Below are positions 23,065 to 33,300 of a stretch of DNA of 64,000 nt, one piece after another. A program made the position numbers and the translations under genes. The notes beneath the pieces are model-generated. The model saw only the letters and a list, made by a program, of their open reading frames with translations, was not told the DNA's origin and made no database searches. The number at the start of each line of letters is the position of its first letter. Position 1 is the stretch's first letter. The stretch is from Agrypnia vestita (taxonomy: Eukaryota > Arthropoda > Insecta > Trichoptera > Phryganeidae): NCBI GenBank assembly GCA_016648135.1, contig JADDOH010005119.1, positions 62,001-126,000 of the forward strand, given 5' to 3'.

Positions 23065-23505
23065 TACGCCACGAATTAAATGGAGTACAAAAGCGGACTC
23101 CACTTCTTCATTCAAGTGAATGCGTACGAGTTCTCATAAATCGTGAATATAAAAATTAAATGAAGTCAAAGCATCCAGCAAGTGGCAACGTCGCATTTCA
23201 AACTTTCGCTCGACGCGCAGTTGGACGTCACACACGGCTAGCAATGAATGTTCGGAATAATGCCGACAGCGCTGCTATTTTTTGTAACGAAAATTTGCAG
23301 AACTACAGATATACTGAGAATAGCCAAACTGGGAGCGAATTGACGTCCAATTTTTTTTTTTTTTTTTTACATTTATGGCATCAGAAAGACAATCCGCGCC
23401 CATTGCGAACACTCTCCCATCTGACGTCCGATATACGGACGTCGTAAGCAGGTGGACGCCACATTATATGCAATTTCGTCCATGATGGACGCCCAATAGG
23501 TTACA
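23065..23505. other. Unassigned, more GC than surroundings
   Basis: A 95-residue frame from 23160 has no recognised domain. GGACGTC-containing words recur (23222, 23336, 23414-23442). No transposon termini were found. Confidence 0.3.
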
Positions 23506-23509
23506 GGAT

Positions 23510-23635
23510 ATATATATATATATATATCTATATATTATATATTATATATATATATATATATAACTCCCTGACGATGGAAAGGTATTTCCGAAACATGTAG
23601 GTGTATTTAATCAAATAATATTATATATATATATA
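23510..23635. repeat. TA microsatellite surrounding a hammerhead-like motif
   Basis: TA runs occupy 23508-23562 and 23620-23635 and resume at 24921-24958 after the mariner, so mariner copy 2 inserted into a TA tract. A non-repeat island at 23563-23620 carries the hammerhead-like motif. Confidence 0.75.
23564..23606 (+). ncRNA. Hammerhead-ribozyme-like motif
   Basis: CTGACGA (23568-23574), one unpaired T, stem GGAAA/TTTCC around loop GGTA, then GAAAC (23590-23594), AT, GTA. The last part would form the tiny helix III (AC/GT) with cleavage after A599. Helix I is weak: CTCC before the core against GGTG after it. The extra base beside helix II departs from the textbook hammerhead, so activity is doubtful. 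The layout recurs at four other loci here. Confidence 0.4.
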
Positions 23636-24920
23636 TTAGGTCCTTACATATGAAATTGGCGTTTAGTATGGGAGGAACATAAAGCCGATTTTTTTTTATT
23701 ATAATATATTTATTTAATCAAAGTATGTACCATTGCTATCTATGCACTTTTGCCATCTCATAGGTAGTTCATCGATCCCTTTACTAAAAAAACCATTCGG
23801 ACGGGAATCAATAAAATCTTTGAAGGCGGTTTGGACTGCCCCATCGGAGTTGAATTTTTTCCTTTGCAAGAAGTTATCCAAATTTCGAAAAAAATGGTAA
23901 TCTGTTGGGGCAAGGTCCGGAAAGTACGGTGGATGTCTTAGACATTCCAATTGAAGCTCCTCTAATTTGGTAGCCGTCTGTTGTGCAGTGTGTGGTCTAG
24001 CGTTATCATGAAGCAGCAGTGGCCTAGAGCGATTAACCAGCCTCGGTTGTTTAGCAGCTAGCTTTTCCATCATGGTTTGCAGTTGCTGACAATAGACATC
24101 TGCCGTAATCGTCTGGCCAGATTTAAGAAAGCTGTAGTGAACGACACCAGCACTAGTCCACCAAACGCTCACAAGTAACTTTTTTGGAGTCAATTTTCGC
24201 TTGGGGCATGGTTTGGCTGGTTCGGCAGGGTTCAGCCATTGCGATGAGCGCTTCCGATTATCGTACAGGATCCACTTTTCATCACAGGTAATGATTCGAT
24301 TTAAAATCCCTTCATTATTGTGCCGGTTGAGTAATGCAACGCAGCAGTCAACGCGCGTTTGTTGATTTGCTTCACTCAATTCGTGAGTACCTACCTTTCA
24401 AGCTTTTTCACCCTACCAATTTGCTTCAAGTGGATTAAAACAGTTTTATCACTAACACCGCAGCCTGCAGCTAACTCGGATGTGGTTTGCGATGGATCCG
24501 CTTCCACAATAGCCTTCAATTCTTCATTATCAACTTTGGTCTCCGGCCGTCCACGGGGCTTGTTCTGCAGGTCGAAATTTCCAGAACGAAAACGTTGGAA
24601 CCAAAAACGCACTGTGTTTTCTTTTGCGGCACCGTCGCCATACACATCATTAATCCTTCGAGCCGTTTCTGCAGCACTGGTGCCACGGTGGAACTCGTAC
24701 TCGTAAATAACGCGATATTTCAAGTTTTTCATTTTGTAAACTGAGTGACGCAAAGAAAAAAACAATTGAGGAAAAAACAAATGAATTATAATTTTCAAAA
24801 CACAAATACATGAGTAAATAGCTGTATAAATTTGGATTTGGAATTCCTAACCAAAGAGAAGATATTTGAGATCAAATTTGCCAGTACGGCAAAACGCCAA
24901 TTTCATATGTAAGCACCTAA
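23636..24920 (-). mobile_element. mariner (cecropia-like), copy 2, nearly complete
   Basis: A 1285-bp element with ~28-bp inverted termini (TTAGGTSCTTACATATGAAA), flanked by TA at 23634-23635 and 24921-24922. It encodes one transposase on the minus strand. Size, TA target and D,D34D spacing identify mariner. The closing residues (SNGTYFD) and the WVPHEL-type linker context resemble the cecropia subfamily, to which human Hsmar1 also belongs. Confidence 0.95.
23714..24798 (-). pseudogene. mariner transposase, interrupted once
   Basis: The transposase would catalyse cut-and-paste transposition at TA sites. The N-terminal half (24798-24391) has the paired helix-turn-helix DNA-binding region (SAAETARRINDVYG, then VSDKTVLIHLKQIG). 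The C-terminal half (to 23714) has the catalytic triad: Asp in ITCDEKWILYDN, Asp in HDNARPH and Asp in APTDYHFF, with 34 residues between the last two. At the linker (~24380) a TAG stop replaces the expected Trp codon, followed by a one-base loss, so the halves are out of frame. Otherwise the frame is open. Relative to copy 1 it is well preserved, suggesting recent activity of the family. Confidence 0.92.
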
Positions 24921-25429
24921 TATATATATATATTTATATATAATATATATATATATATACATCACTTGTACAAATTTCTACTTGATAAGGTGCATGTTAC
25001 GATGATCTTAATTATATAGCGGTAAAACATTCGCCTGATGAGCAACTGAGGCCTAATTATCGCTCTTTTTATAACACAAGTTTAACGCGACACTCGCTCT
25101 GTATGTTTTCTGCACAAACATCTCTATTTCTTTACGTAAAAAAATCAGTCAAATACAATTCCACAAATACTTTTTGCCAATTATCGATTTACAAATGATG
25201 TAAACGGTTCCAATTAGGCCTTCGGACTGATCCCCACGTTCAACCCTTAATTCATCCACACGGAAATTCAAACAATTCATCATACATTCATTTTAATTTG
25301 CATTAATTATACTGGCATGCTCAATGGTAACGGAATTCAACGGAAAGTAAATTATTTATGCCGAATTTAAAATAAATATTTAATTTTGTACTGCATGCGC
25401 ATAGAAGTAAGTGTGCCGCGATTGTTTTG

Positions 25430-25505
25430 TACGGCGGTAAGGCACTCATGTAGTGATCTAGCGGTCAGAGATTCGAGACTCGTCCCGGAAAACCACCAAG
25501 TTACT
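25430..25505 (+). repeat. tRNA-derived SINE head
   Basis: GGCGGTAAGGCACTCATG resembles an A box region and AGATTCGAGACTCGTCCC a B box about 45 bp later, as in tRNA-derived SINEs. The acceptor arm does not pair, so it is not a tRNA gene. The boundaries are unclear. Confidence 0.4.
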
Positions 25506-25719
25506 GCTTATAATACTTATATAAGTAGATTAAAGCAAATAATAAAAAAGAAAAATTTAAATGTCAATCTACAACGTTATTATAAATATTAATATGACCT
25601 GCATACCACGCGCGCATCTATTTAAAAAACCACTATTTAAAAAATATAGATATAATGAATATGGATTGCAAATAACGGTAGAGGATAAGAAAAGAATGAG
25701 GTGTGGCGAGTGCACCTAA

Positions 25720-25866
25720 GGGCGAGATGTTTGATCAGGAGTAAAAGTAATAGTTAGGAAAAAAGCATAGATTTTTGTGTTCTCCACCAATCAAAACACC
25801 CGTTTTCGTAAAAATCTATGCTTTTTGCTTAACAATTACTCCAATTTCTGATCAAACAACTGGCCC
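25720..25866. mobile_element. Harbinger-like MITE, TAA target duplication
   Basis: Termini are GGGCGAGATGTTTGATCAG and the inverse of GGGCCAGTTGTTTGATCAG. TAA flanks it at 25717-25719 and 25867-25869. It is 147 bp. The core shares AAAAATCTATGCTTTT and the GTTCTCCACCAATCA segment with the MITE at 18964-19107, so the two are related although their termini have diverged. It also contains a near-perfect internal palindrome around CATAGATTTTT. Confidence 0.85.
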
Positions 25867-26039
25867 TAAGTCTTTCATGCGGTCGACGGCTGCGACTTTT
25901 CTGAATCCCCACACTATCGCCTGCCTGTGTTTGTGAATTGTGTTGGTCACGTTGGTACTCTGCCCCAAATTTATGAGGTATCTTTGAAATGGTCACTGCT
26001 CAAACAAGTTTTTAAAATAAGATACAACGAAGAGCTATA

Positions 26040-26290
26040 TAACATATTACACACTAAACGCTGAGATGGGCGGGGCATGTGCAGAGAAAGCCATCGTTCC
26101 ATGAGGACTCTCAAGGGACATCCGGGTGGAAGAAGAATGTACAGCAGACCTAGGCTGAGATGAGAAGACGAGGTCAGAAGGGATGCGAACCAAATACCGC
26201 AGGTGAATGACTGACTGAATGAGTGAATGAATGAGACCAAGGCTCGATATGAGCTGTAGAGCCATTGAAGAAGAAGATAATTCACGCATA
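26040..26290 (+). mobile_element. LINE protein tail fragment
   Basis: Plus-strand translation starts LRWAGHVQR (~26057-26083), the start of a common LINE C-terminal tail. The rest is frameshifted. It ends in a GAAGAAGA run near 26267-26277. Confidence 0.5.
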
Positions 26291-26810
26291 CAATATTCCT
26301 CAACTACTCGCATGCCCCGGTCCAAAATACTGGACTTCAGTGGAGATCCCTTAAAGCAATTTCGTTCAAATATGTGGAATTACGATCGCGCGTAAAAAAT
26401 CTTTTTTTATATATAAAACATTTAAAAAAACTGATCACGATAAAAATAAATATTTTTTTATGTTGTCTATTTATTTATATATGATAATTATTATGTTTTT
26501 ACACATGCATTTAAAATAATGTAATTACGGTGAATTCTTGACTGCACATCGCGCGGCCGGCCGATTGTTCCTGGGTAACACTGGCTACGTTCGTTAAAAT
26601 GCGAGGAAGGGAGCGGTTTAGCCGCAAAACAAGGCAATAACTAACGCAATCGGCGTTGAACGACGTCGCGAAGACACGCTGACGTTGCTAAAATCATCAA
26701 TTTTCACCCTCCGACGTTTCGTGCGCAATATTTACAAATGCTTAGGAAACGACATCCTTTATCAGATCCAATGATAGCGTTGATATTTCACATTTAGGCA
26801 TCTGATACAC

Positions 26811-27060
26811 ATGCTTATTTAGTGGCACGTGAGCATGCGTAGTATCGAACTTCTCTAGGCCTTGCTTATTAGTGGCATGTGTGTACGCACATTGCTAGAA
26901 ATGAGCATGCCACCTATTGGCATGTTCAAAAATCAACCGCCGGTTGATTTATAAGCATGCCACTGTCATTCACCATAGAGAAGTGGTATCTTTGGAGCAT
27001 GTGTGAGCAGACTCGCTTATTATGAGCATGCTTATGTCATTCGCGGGCTTCGCGGCTAGT
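26811..27060. repeat. Left array of palindromic GCATGC/CACTAATAAG motif
   Basis: Variants of GCATGCCACTAATAAGCATG and its complement occur near 26811 (CATGCTTATTTAGTGGCACG), 26861 (TTGCTTATTAGTGGCATG), 26903, 26953 and 27024. Both orientations are present. The array ends at GCGGGCTTCGCGGCTAGT (27043-27060), which resembles a Helitron 3' hairpin and CTAG end. See the right array at 27400-27562. Confidence 0.7.
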
Positions 27061-27103
27061 ATTATCAACGCGGTCTTCTCAGTCCGCGACAGATGAAACA
27101 AAT

Positions 27104-27316
27104 ATGGCGCTTTGGGGAGATGATAAAACATTACTTTTCGTGACTTATTATAGGAATCACGAATGTCTGTGGAACACTCGGTCACCGTTGTGTAAAAACA
27201 GTATAGTGAGAAATAATGTTTACGAAACTTTATTAATAGGCATGAATGATTCAAATCTTACAATAAGATTATATAAACTAAAATCAAAAATGTGCGGATG
27301 GAAACTCGGGAACTTT
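27104..27316 (+). pseudogene. MADF-domain fragment, probably from a DNA transposon
   Basis: An 89-residue frame begins with a MADF/SANT-like DNA-binding segment: LLFVTYYRNHECLWNTRSP, then YETLLIGMNDSNLTIRLYKL and a basic KSKM end. MADF domains have an acidic-hydrophobic start, an H/N-x-x-LW motif, a KN-x-x-x-R-x-x-x-Y/W helix and a L-T-x-x-x-x-x-K-I-K end. This covers about two thirds of one. The Myb-like partner protein of PIF/Harbinger transposons is of this class, but host genes also carry it. It has no BESS domain, no intron signals and no second exon. Symmetric motif arrays flank it. Confidence 0.5.
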
Positions 27317-27399
27317 TTTAATTTATTGGTTCACTCGAATTTTCTATTTCAGTTTGCAAAGTTTCCATTTTAAACAAGAGCGTCTTTATTCTATGACAA

Positions 27400-27562
27400 G
27401 AGCATGCCACTAATAAGCATGTGTGTTTGATTGTTAGCTTTGGGCGTGCTTATTTATGAGCATGCCACTAATAAGCATGCTAGTAATGAGCAAGTGTGTA
27501 CAGTTGTTAGGGCATGCTTATTAGTGGCACGCTCATTAGCATGCCACTAAAGAAGCATGTGT
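27400..27562. repeat. Right array of palindromic GCATGC/CACTAATAAG motif
   Basis: AGCATGCCACTAATAAGCAT is at 27400. An inverted-then-direct pair is at 27443-27480. GGCATGCTTATTAGTGGCAC is at 27511 and AGCATGCCACTAAAGAAGC at 27538. The units are less decayed than in the left array and the two arrays bracket the MADF fragment. Confidence 0.75.
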
Positions 27563-27569
27563 ATCTGTA

Positions 27570-28180
27570 CCTTTATTCGTGACTTCGAGAACCCGTACGA
27601 ACTTCCGATCCCCGACTCGAAAAAAGATATCAAAAACTCGCGTACTACGCGCGACTGCGAATCGCGGTACGACCACCGGATGGCGGTGTATGGATTTTGA
27701 GTATGGAAAGTTTGTAAAACAAGTCCTTTTTGGAGCGAGCACGGCGACTTGTAACACAAACCTGCAGCGCTCTCCGCGCGATTCAATTAAAAGCTTAAGA
27801 GGCGGGGGCGGGGGCGGGGGCGGGGGGCAGCTTGCAGCAGAATGATTATTTAGAATCTAACAGTGGCCGGGACCGGCGCGGGCGATGAGAAATCCCACAA
27901 TGGTGGCCGCTAATTGGATTAGTTCATAAAAGTTTACCGGGCGAGCGGGGCCGCCGATGCAGAAGCGGCCGAGGGCGCCGGCCGGGAAGGGCGGCGGAAT
28001 TTTAATTTGTATCAGCGCGTAATTGCGCGGAAAGCGCAGTTTTACTGTCAGGTGGCGCTAGTTTCCGGCTAATGAGCGTTAAACCCGACGCGACGAGCCG
28101 AGCAATGAGCGCATTACGAATGGGTGCCTTATCGAAACGCGGTCATTAAGTCTGTCCACCTTCATTGTCAACCTGGAGGG
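27570..28180. promoter_or_regulatory. GC-rich unique block with homeodomain-type palindrome
   Basis: Composition jumps to high GC in an AT-rich neighbourhood, with no repeat match elsewhere in the window. A GGGGGC run (27802-27826) and the palindrome TAATTGGATTA (27911-27921), the P3 site of paired-class homeodomain dimers, stand out. TAATTTG and TAATTG words also occur. No credible reading frame crosses it. A cis-regulatory element is possible, and so is part of an unrecognised transposon. Confidence 0.35.
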
Positions 28181-28529
28181 TTGACCTAGATTCGGAGTTT
28201 TTTTTTTACTTTTTCCACGTGAAACATCGTTAAACCAAATGTTATAATCGTGTAATCTGAATGATTGCCTTAATGAGTTATTAAGTTAATTACTATCGCG
28301 AATAATGAATGTTACGCTTGAAACCTTGAATAGTGATATCCATAGAGAATAAAATTGTACAGAGATGAACTTAACCCCTTCTTTAGGAGAGTGGATTGAG
28401 TCACAGCGGAAGTATGCCCCCTCGCGTATATTTTGTAAGACACATTTATAATGCAGTTAAATTATTTATTCTTGCATATTAAGAATATTGCTTTAAAAAC
28501 TCCAATCAAAATATAGAAATTTCATTATC

Positions 28530-28900
28530 AATAGTGACATCTGTATTAGACTATGGGAATGTTAAAGATTTCGACTGCAGGTGGTGATAGTAAAAATATA
28601 ACTCAGATACGAAACAAGTGTGCAAGTTAAACATACATGCAACTTCCTAAAATTGGATGGATGAGGTAATCTACCAAGGATGGAATTGGTGAACGTTACC
28701 TTGTGTAAAGTGATTAAGATAGGTCGTAGGCCCTGTGAACACCCAACAAATACTTTCATATATAATTTCCCATATAAAAATAGCTTCGTCTTTACGAGAC
28801 ATCTAAAATATATCTTGATTAATGATGTCCCTCTGAGGATAAAATCCAGCGTTGTATTCTTGAAAAATTTGGAGTACTCAAAATATTCTGAATAACTAAA
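28530..28900 (+). mobile_element. Possible LINE C-terminal relic
   Basis: Frames read SVLDYGNV (~28540) and later VFTRHLKYILINDVPLRIKS, resembling the end of LINE reverse transcriptase proteins. Several frame changes are needed. Confidence 0.35.
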
Positions 28901-28907
28901 TGCCCTA

Positions 28908-29077
28908 AGGCCTCGGGTACGATAGGAGCGGCGAGCGGCAGAGCGTCAATGCGCCCGAATAGTAAGGGTCACATTGACGGCACTGTACTGGGCTTAGTCA
29001 TATCGTGGCCGTCTTCCCTCACTACTCGGGCGCATTGACGCTCTGACGCTCTGCCGCTCGTATCGTACCCGAGGCCT
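28908..29077. mobile_element. GC-rich MITE, TA target duplication
   Basis: Termini AGGCCTCGGGTACGAT pair with the inverted right end. Inverted repeats reach ~55 bp with small gaps (GAGCGTCAATGCGCCCGA). TA flanks it at 28906-28907 and 29078-29079. It is 170 bp and non-coding. Confidence 0.85.
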
Positions 29078-29089
29078 TATAAACAAATA

Positions 29090-29460
29090 AAAAAGTAACC
29101 CATAAAAACCAAGTTTTTATTATACTCCCTTTCTCATACACTAGTTGAAACATTTTTTTTCGCTTCACCTACGCGTTGGGCCTCGGTCGGGCAACGCTAC
29201 GAAAGGGAGTAATAAAAAAATCTCCAAAAATTCAAAATTATACTATAATCAGGTTTCGCGTCTACCAGACGCGTTGAAATATTTTTATACAACTTGATAA
29301 GTTGTATGAAAAAAAAATTCAAAATTTGAAAAATCCAAAAATTTGATAGATCTTCTTGATCGTCGCCACGAGTCTGCTTGCAAAGTTTCAGCTCGATTGA
29401 ATCACGGGAAAGGTGTTTAAAATGGATCCAAAGTTTTTTCGTCAGACAAGAAGACAAAAC
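29090..29460 (+). repeat. Unclassified repeat family, copy C, shortened
   Basis: It starts with AAGTAACCCATAAAAACCAA (29095) and ACTCCCTTTCT, then has its own middle (29150-29330), then the GATCTTCTTGATCGTC...AAGTTTCAGCTCGATT block (29347-29400). The AAATATTCCGCGACG block of copies A and B is missing. Confidence 0.6.
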
Positions 29461-29469
29461 GTATTTTTT

Positions 29470-30215
29470 ACAAAACATTATTTAAAAAAAAATTGTTCCA
29501 TACCGAGAATCTTAAAAAAAAACGTATATTTATATTTAAGCGAGACTTGTTTACTACGAAATTAATAAACTTTTTTTAAATAATAAAAATCAAAATAATC
29601 AAAAACAGAATTGAACTGTCGGGACAAAGGGGGCAAATTTTGGATAGTAATCGTGCGGACCAGCTCTGATTTGCAACGCTGAAAAAATGCCAACCTGGCG
29701 CCGAATGAGTAGGACCGATATAAGAACTTTCGCTTATAAAACGTTCCCGAGTAAGCGGTGCGTCTGCTCTCATTATTCAAATCTGAAACATATGGCATTT
29801 CATCTAATACATTATGTTAGGGAGAAGATGCCTACGTTTTGCGTAGGTTCCTTAAGAGTAATTATGTAAAATTAAGAAAATATGGTATCAAATATTCGGC
29901 CGGCGGGTGTATAAATCGTTGATATAATCATGAATATTATAATTTCATGAAAACTGAATGAATACAGAAATTTTAATGATTTAAAATACTTTACTCTCAG
30001 CAAAACTGAGAGATTAAATTCATAACTTTAATTTCATGCACAAAAAAAAAGTATATTCCAATCGAATTTCTAGAAATTAATTTTGTAAAACCACACAATT
30101 TTAAGGGACACCGCAGTTGTATGAAAACTTTTTTAATTGATTCAATAATTCAGAATTACAGAAAACCAAAGTTTTGGAATTGCCTAACAATGTTACAAAC
30201 TTATCTGACTTCTTC
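29470..30215. other. Unassigned AT-rich sequence
   Basis: No gene, inverted-repeat element or known motif was recognised. Short frames such as 29562-29798 (minus) show no domain. Confidence 0.4.
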
Positions 30216-30219
30216 ATTG

Positions 30220-30400
30220 TTCTTGCCCTTCACTCAGCGGCGGGGAAATCTCGCCCGGACTCGCGCCAGTCGCGCAGCGAGCGCGCTCACGCACCCCACT
30301 CGCACGCGACGCCGGCCGGCAGGGCGGCATTATTTATAGGGCGGAATCTGTTAGCTGTCGCTGAATATGAAAAAGATCTCCGGACGCGATAAACAAAGGA
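30220..30400 (+). promoter_or_regulatory. GC-rich block with TATA-like and forkhead-like words
   Basis: 30230-30330 is strongly GC-rich and CpG-rich (CGCGCAGCGAGCGCGC). It is followed by ATTATTTATAGGGCGG (TATA-like, 30329-30344) and CGATAAACAAAGG (forkhead-like, 30387-30399). Two overlapping 72-residue frames exist but look like chance products of GC content. This could be a promoter or enhancer, with no gene attached. Confidence 0.25.
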
Positions 30401-30525
30401 GTTAAATCGTCCCACTCCATCGTTCGTCTCGCTGTGTTTGCTGTGTCAAGATGAGCAATTAAATATTTTTAGTAAGAAAAACATGATTACAACTAGCCAC
30501 ACCTGATATCCCAATTGCAAGTTGT

Positions 30526-30990
30526 CATGATTCGTGGCTGCGTGAGGCGAATGAAAACACTAGAAATTAGTTAGCGATTTATTAATTAAAGCTAAATTAA
30601 TTATTAAATGTACAAAGTCACTTAACACTAATTAAACTAACGCTATTCTTTAATCTACACTATTTCGCACTATATAACTTTGTCTATGAACACTTAATTA
30701 TCACTGGGTAACACTTATTCATCGCTCGTAAAATATTCAATTCTCGCACAAAGAAGTCGCCCTGATTTATTTCGCCATTTATGTACTCCGCTGGATTGTT
30801 TCGCTTTACTTATCGCTTCGATTATCTCGCGACCGGCCACCCTGACCATCGCCTCGCGGCCGACTCTGCACCAAACGAGCTGACACAACACGACGACTTC
30901 TGCGCAGCGGCATAGTCCCGGTATTTATATCCAAATGCTGATATTTTCGAACTTTCTAGATTATTCTAGTGTTAAAGAAAATAGAATTTA
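30526..30990 (-). promoter_or_regulatory. Possible LTR or promoter module, minus strand
   Basis: The minus strand has alternating GAA/TTC pentamers (plus-strand GAA30949, TTC30954, GAT30959, TTC30964), then TATAAATA (plus 30922-30929), then a GC-rich leader turning into an A-rich leader with GTGTTAAGTG-type words. This is the layout of an inducible insect core promoter. A leader without an open frame, and a TG at 30526 on the plus strand, suit a solo LTR, but the other terminus was not found. Confidence 0.25.
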
Positions 30991-30999
30991 ATAGAAATA

Positions 31000-33115
31000 T
31001 TAAAAAGTCGTATATTCACAATAAAATACTAGTAATTTTGTTTAAAGCTTAAAAAAATTAAAATATCTTCTTACATACGCACATCTATCTATTTATTTAA
31101 CTACTATTAATATATCTCTATTCTCCGAACTATGTTTTTTTTCATATGTATTATGTATTTGTGTCTTCCAAGTTCATTTCCAAAACAATCAACTTTTACA
31201 TTCAAAACAAAATAGATGTTATGCGCCTCGACTTCGAGACACTCGAGCTGTAATTCGTAACTCAATTCATCGATAAAAAAAAGTGTGTATGTTAAGAAAG
31301 AAAACATTTTCTTCCGGAGTAGTAATAAAAATATATTAAAAGTCTCTATGAAGTTGTATATGAGACAAAGGAAATACTTTTTACGAAAAAAATTCTGCTT
31401 ACAAATTACATCAGGGCATCCTTATATTTTTTGTTTCGTTTAAGCTGAAGGGGGAGACAAGATTTATATGTTCTCAGAAACTAAGACAAAGTGTACGTAT
31501 CACATTGTAGTTCTTCATTTCAAATTATCTTTCTCCGCAATAAGTGTGAAATGAGTTTAGCAAATAAAGAAAACTAATAACTACATGAATGTAATAAATA
31601 ACCCGGCGTATTCCAGTAATCGCGTGAACTTTCTTATCCATTAGTGAGCTAATACACCAGTACCTAAACTATTAAATCATGTGAGTTCCGCGATTTCCAA
31701 AAACAAACGGTATTCGTCTAATAAATCCTTCCAGTATTCTATTCAAAAATTAGATTAATGGCAGTGGAAATATAATAAAAAATAAATAATCACACTAATA
31801 CTGAATTTATTAAGTCAAATAACCAAGGATTGAATGTACTTTTTAAATTGAACGCGACGAAACGGAGTTAATACTGAAAGCTATTGACAAGTTCGATGGT
31901 GCAAAGGAAGGAACAAGCAAAGGAATTCCGCATGGGCCGCTGGCTGCGTTTAGGTCACTCTGATAATAATAATTAGATAATATGAGAGTGTGGTAGAAGG
32001 TGCTAGAGAGTTCGATCTTATTGTTGCCATCGACATATTACAATGGATTCGGATAGTCCGCAATTCCTTTCGTTACAATATAACACGACATAATATAACA
32101 CACAGTTATATTTTGTAAAAAATAATATCAGTAAACTATTATCTCAACATTTTTTGGCTAAATATAAATTAATTCCGGTAAATTTAACGTGATATCTTCA
32201 AAAAACATCCAATCGAAAATATTCAAGACGCTAATATAAGGATTAAAAAAAGCAGCGCCGTACTGTAAGTCAAGAAGTAAACACAAATAATTTATGTCAA
32301 GCTGTTCCCTGCGAAAAGTTCCTCGCCTTCAGGTAAACAGGCGTGGAACTGTCGCAGAAGGCTGAAACTCATAACGGGAAAAGGTCGTTTTAAATAAGAT
32401 TTCGAACCATAAGAATTCATCTTCAACGGAAATAATTCGTTTAAAAGGGCCTAACACAATTATTGTGCCAAGAGGTAAGCTGATTTAGGAGGAAAGTTTA
32501 GATTAAGCCGCTTGACAACTGGCTCTGTGACGTACGGGATTATCATTTTTGCGGTAAACACGACAAAACAAAGAACATCCTTAAACAAAAACGTAAATTT
32601 ATGTCGAAATTTTTCGATTCAAACTTTCAAAAATGACAGTTTTAGTTTAAAAAAAGTTAACATTCTAATTTAAAATCCACCGTCTAGTTTGAGAATGAAA
32701 ATGACAAAAAACAAAAAAGTTCCACCTGAAATTTTAACCGCATTAACCAAAAAAAGTTTTATTGCGAACAGCGAGCTTCATTACAATTTGCGAAAAAGTT
32801 GCTTCTTGAAAAGTTGTTAGAGGGAAATATACTGGGTGCGTCGAAGCACTAGTTACACACATTCACATGATAAACCCCAAAAGCATTTCAATTAACATTA
32901 ATAATTCACAAAGAAGTTTCAATTAATATTAATAATTAAATTAACGGTACACGTATTTATCAATAAAATAAAAATATATTTACAATAAATATAATTCGCG
33001 TCATCTTCAGCTGAGACGCTAAAAGTCCCTAAAACTTCACAAAGACAATAATCACAACACTCCATCTAAATATAATTTAAATGTCAGGTAGCCAATATAA
33101 ACGCCAACATAACTG
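31000..33115. other. Unassigned sequence
   Basis: No credible coding frame, inverted-repeat element or LINE remnant was recognised in these 2.1 kb. Confidence 0.4.
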
Positions 33116-33119
33116 AAAA

Positions 33120-33300
33120 TTAACCTTACCTGTAGGAGTAAGCACACCATTTTTGCCTCGTTCACTTTCATATCTCTTCTCATGCACGCTTGCCAGAATT
33201 TTTTTTCAACAGGGCCATCCTCCAACATCTTTTTATTATCTTGTCATGTCTGGTCTTTCGCTGGCACCCACTATTCCTGTTGCCATCAACACTTCCTATT
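33120..33300 (-). mobile_element. LINE tail fragment, minus strand
   Basis: This is an inverted and decayed version of the tail seen at 14493-14890 and 50488-50687 (CATGCACGCTTGCCAGAAT, AACAGGGCCATCCTCCAAC). It has no 3' simple tail. Confidence 0.5.

Noticed and set aside
26811..27562. CRISPR-like repeat array
   Set aside because: Units are in both orientations at irregular spacing, and the DNA is eukaryotic.
30121..30392. Two 72-residue arginine/alanine-rich frames
   Set aside because: They arise from the GC-rich patch, overlap in different frames and have no domain.
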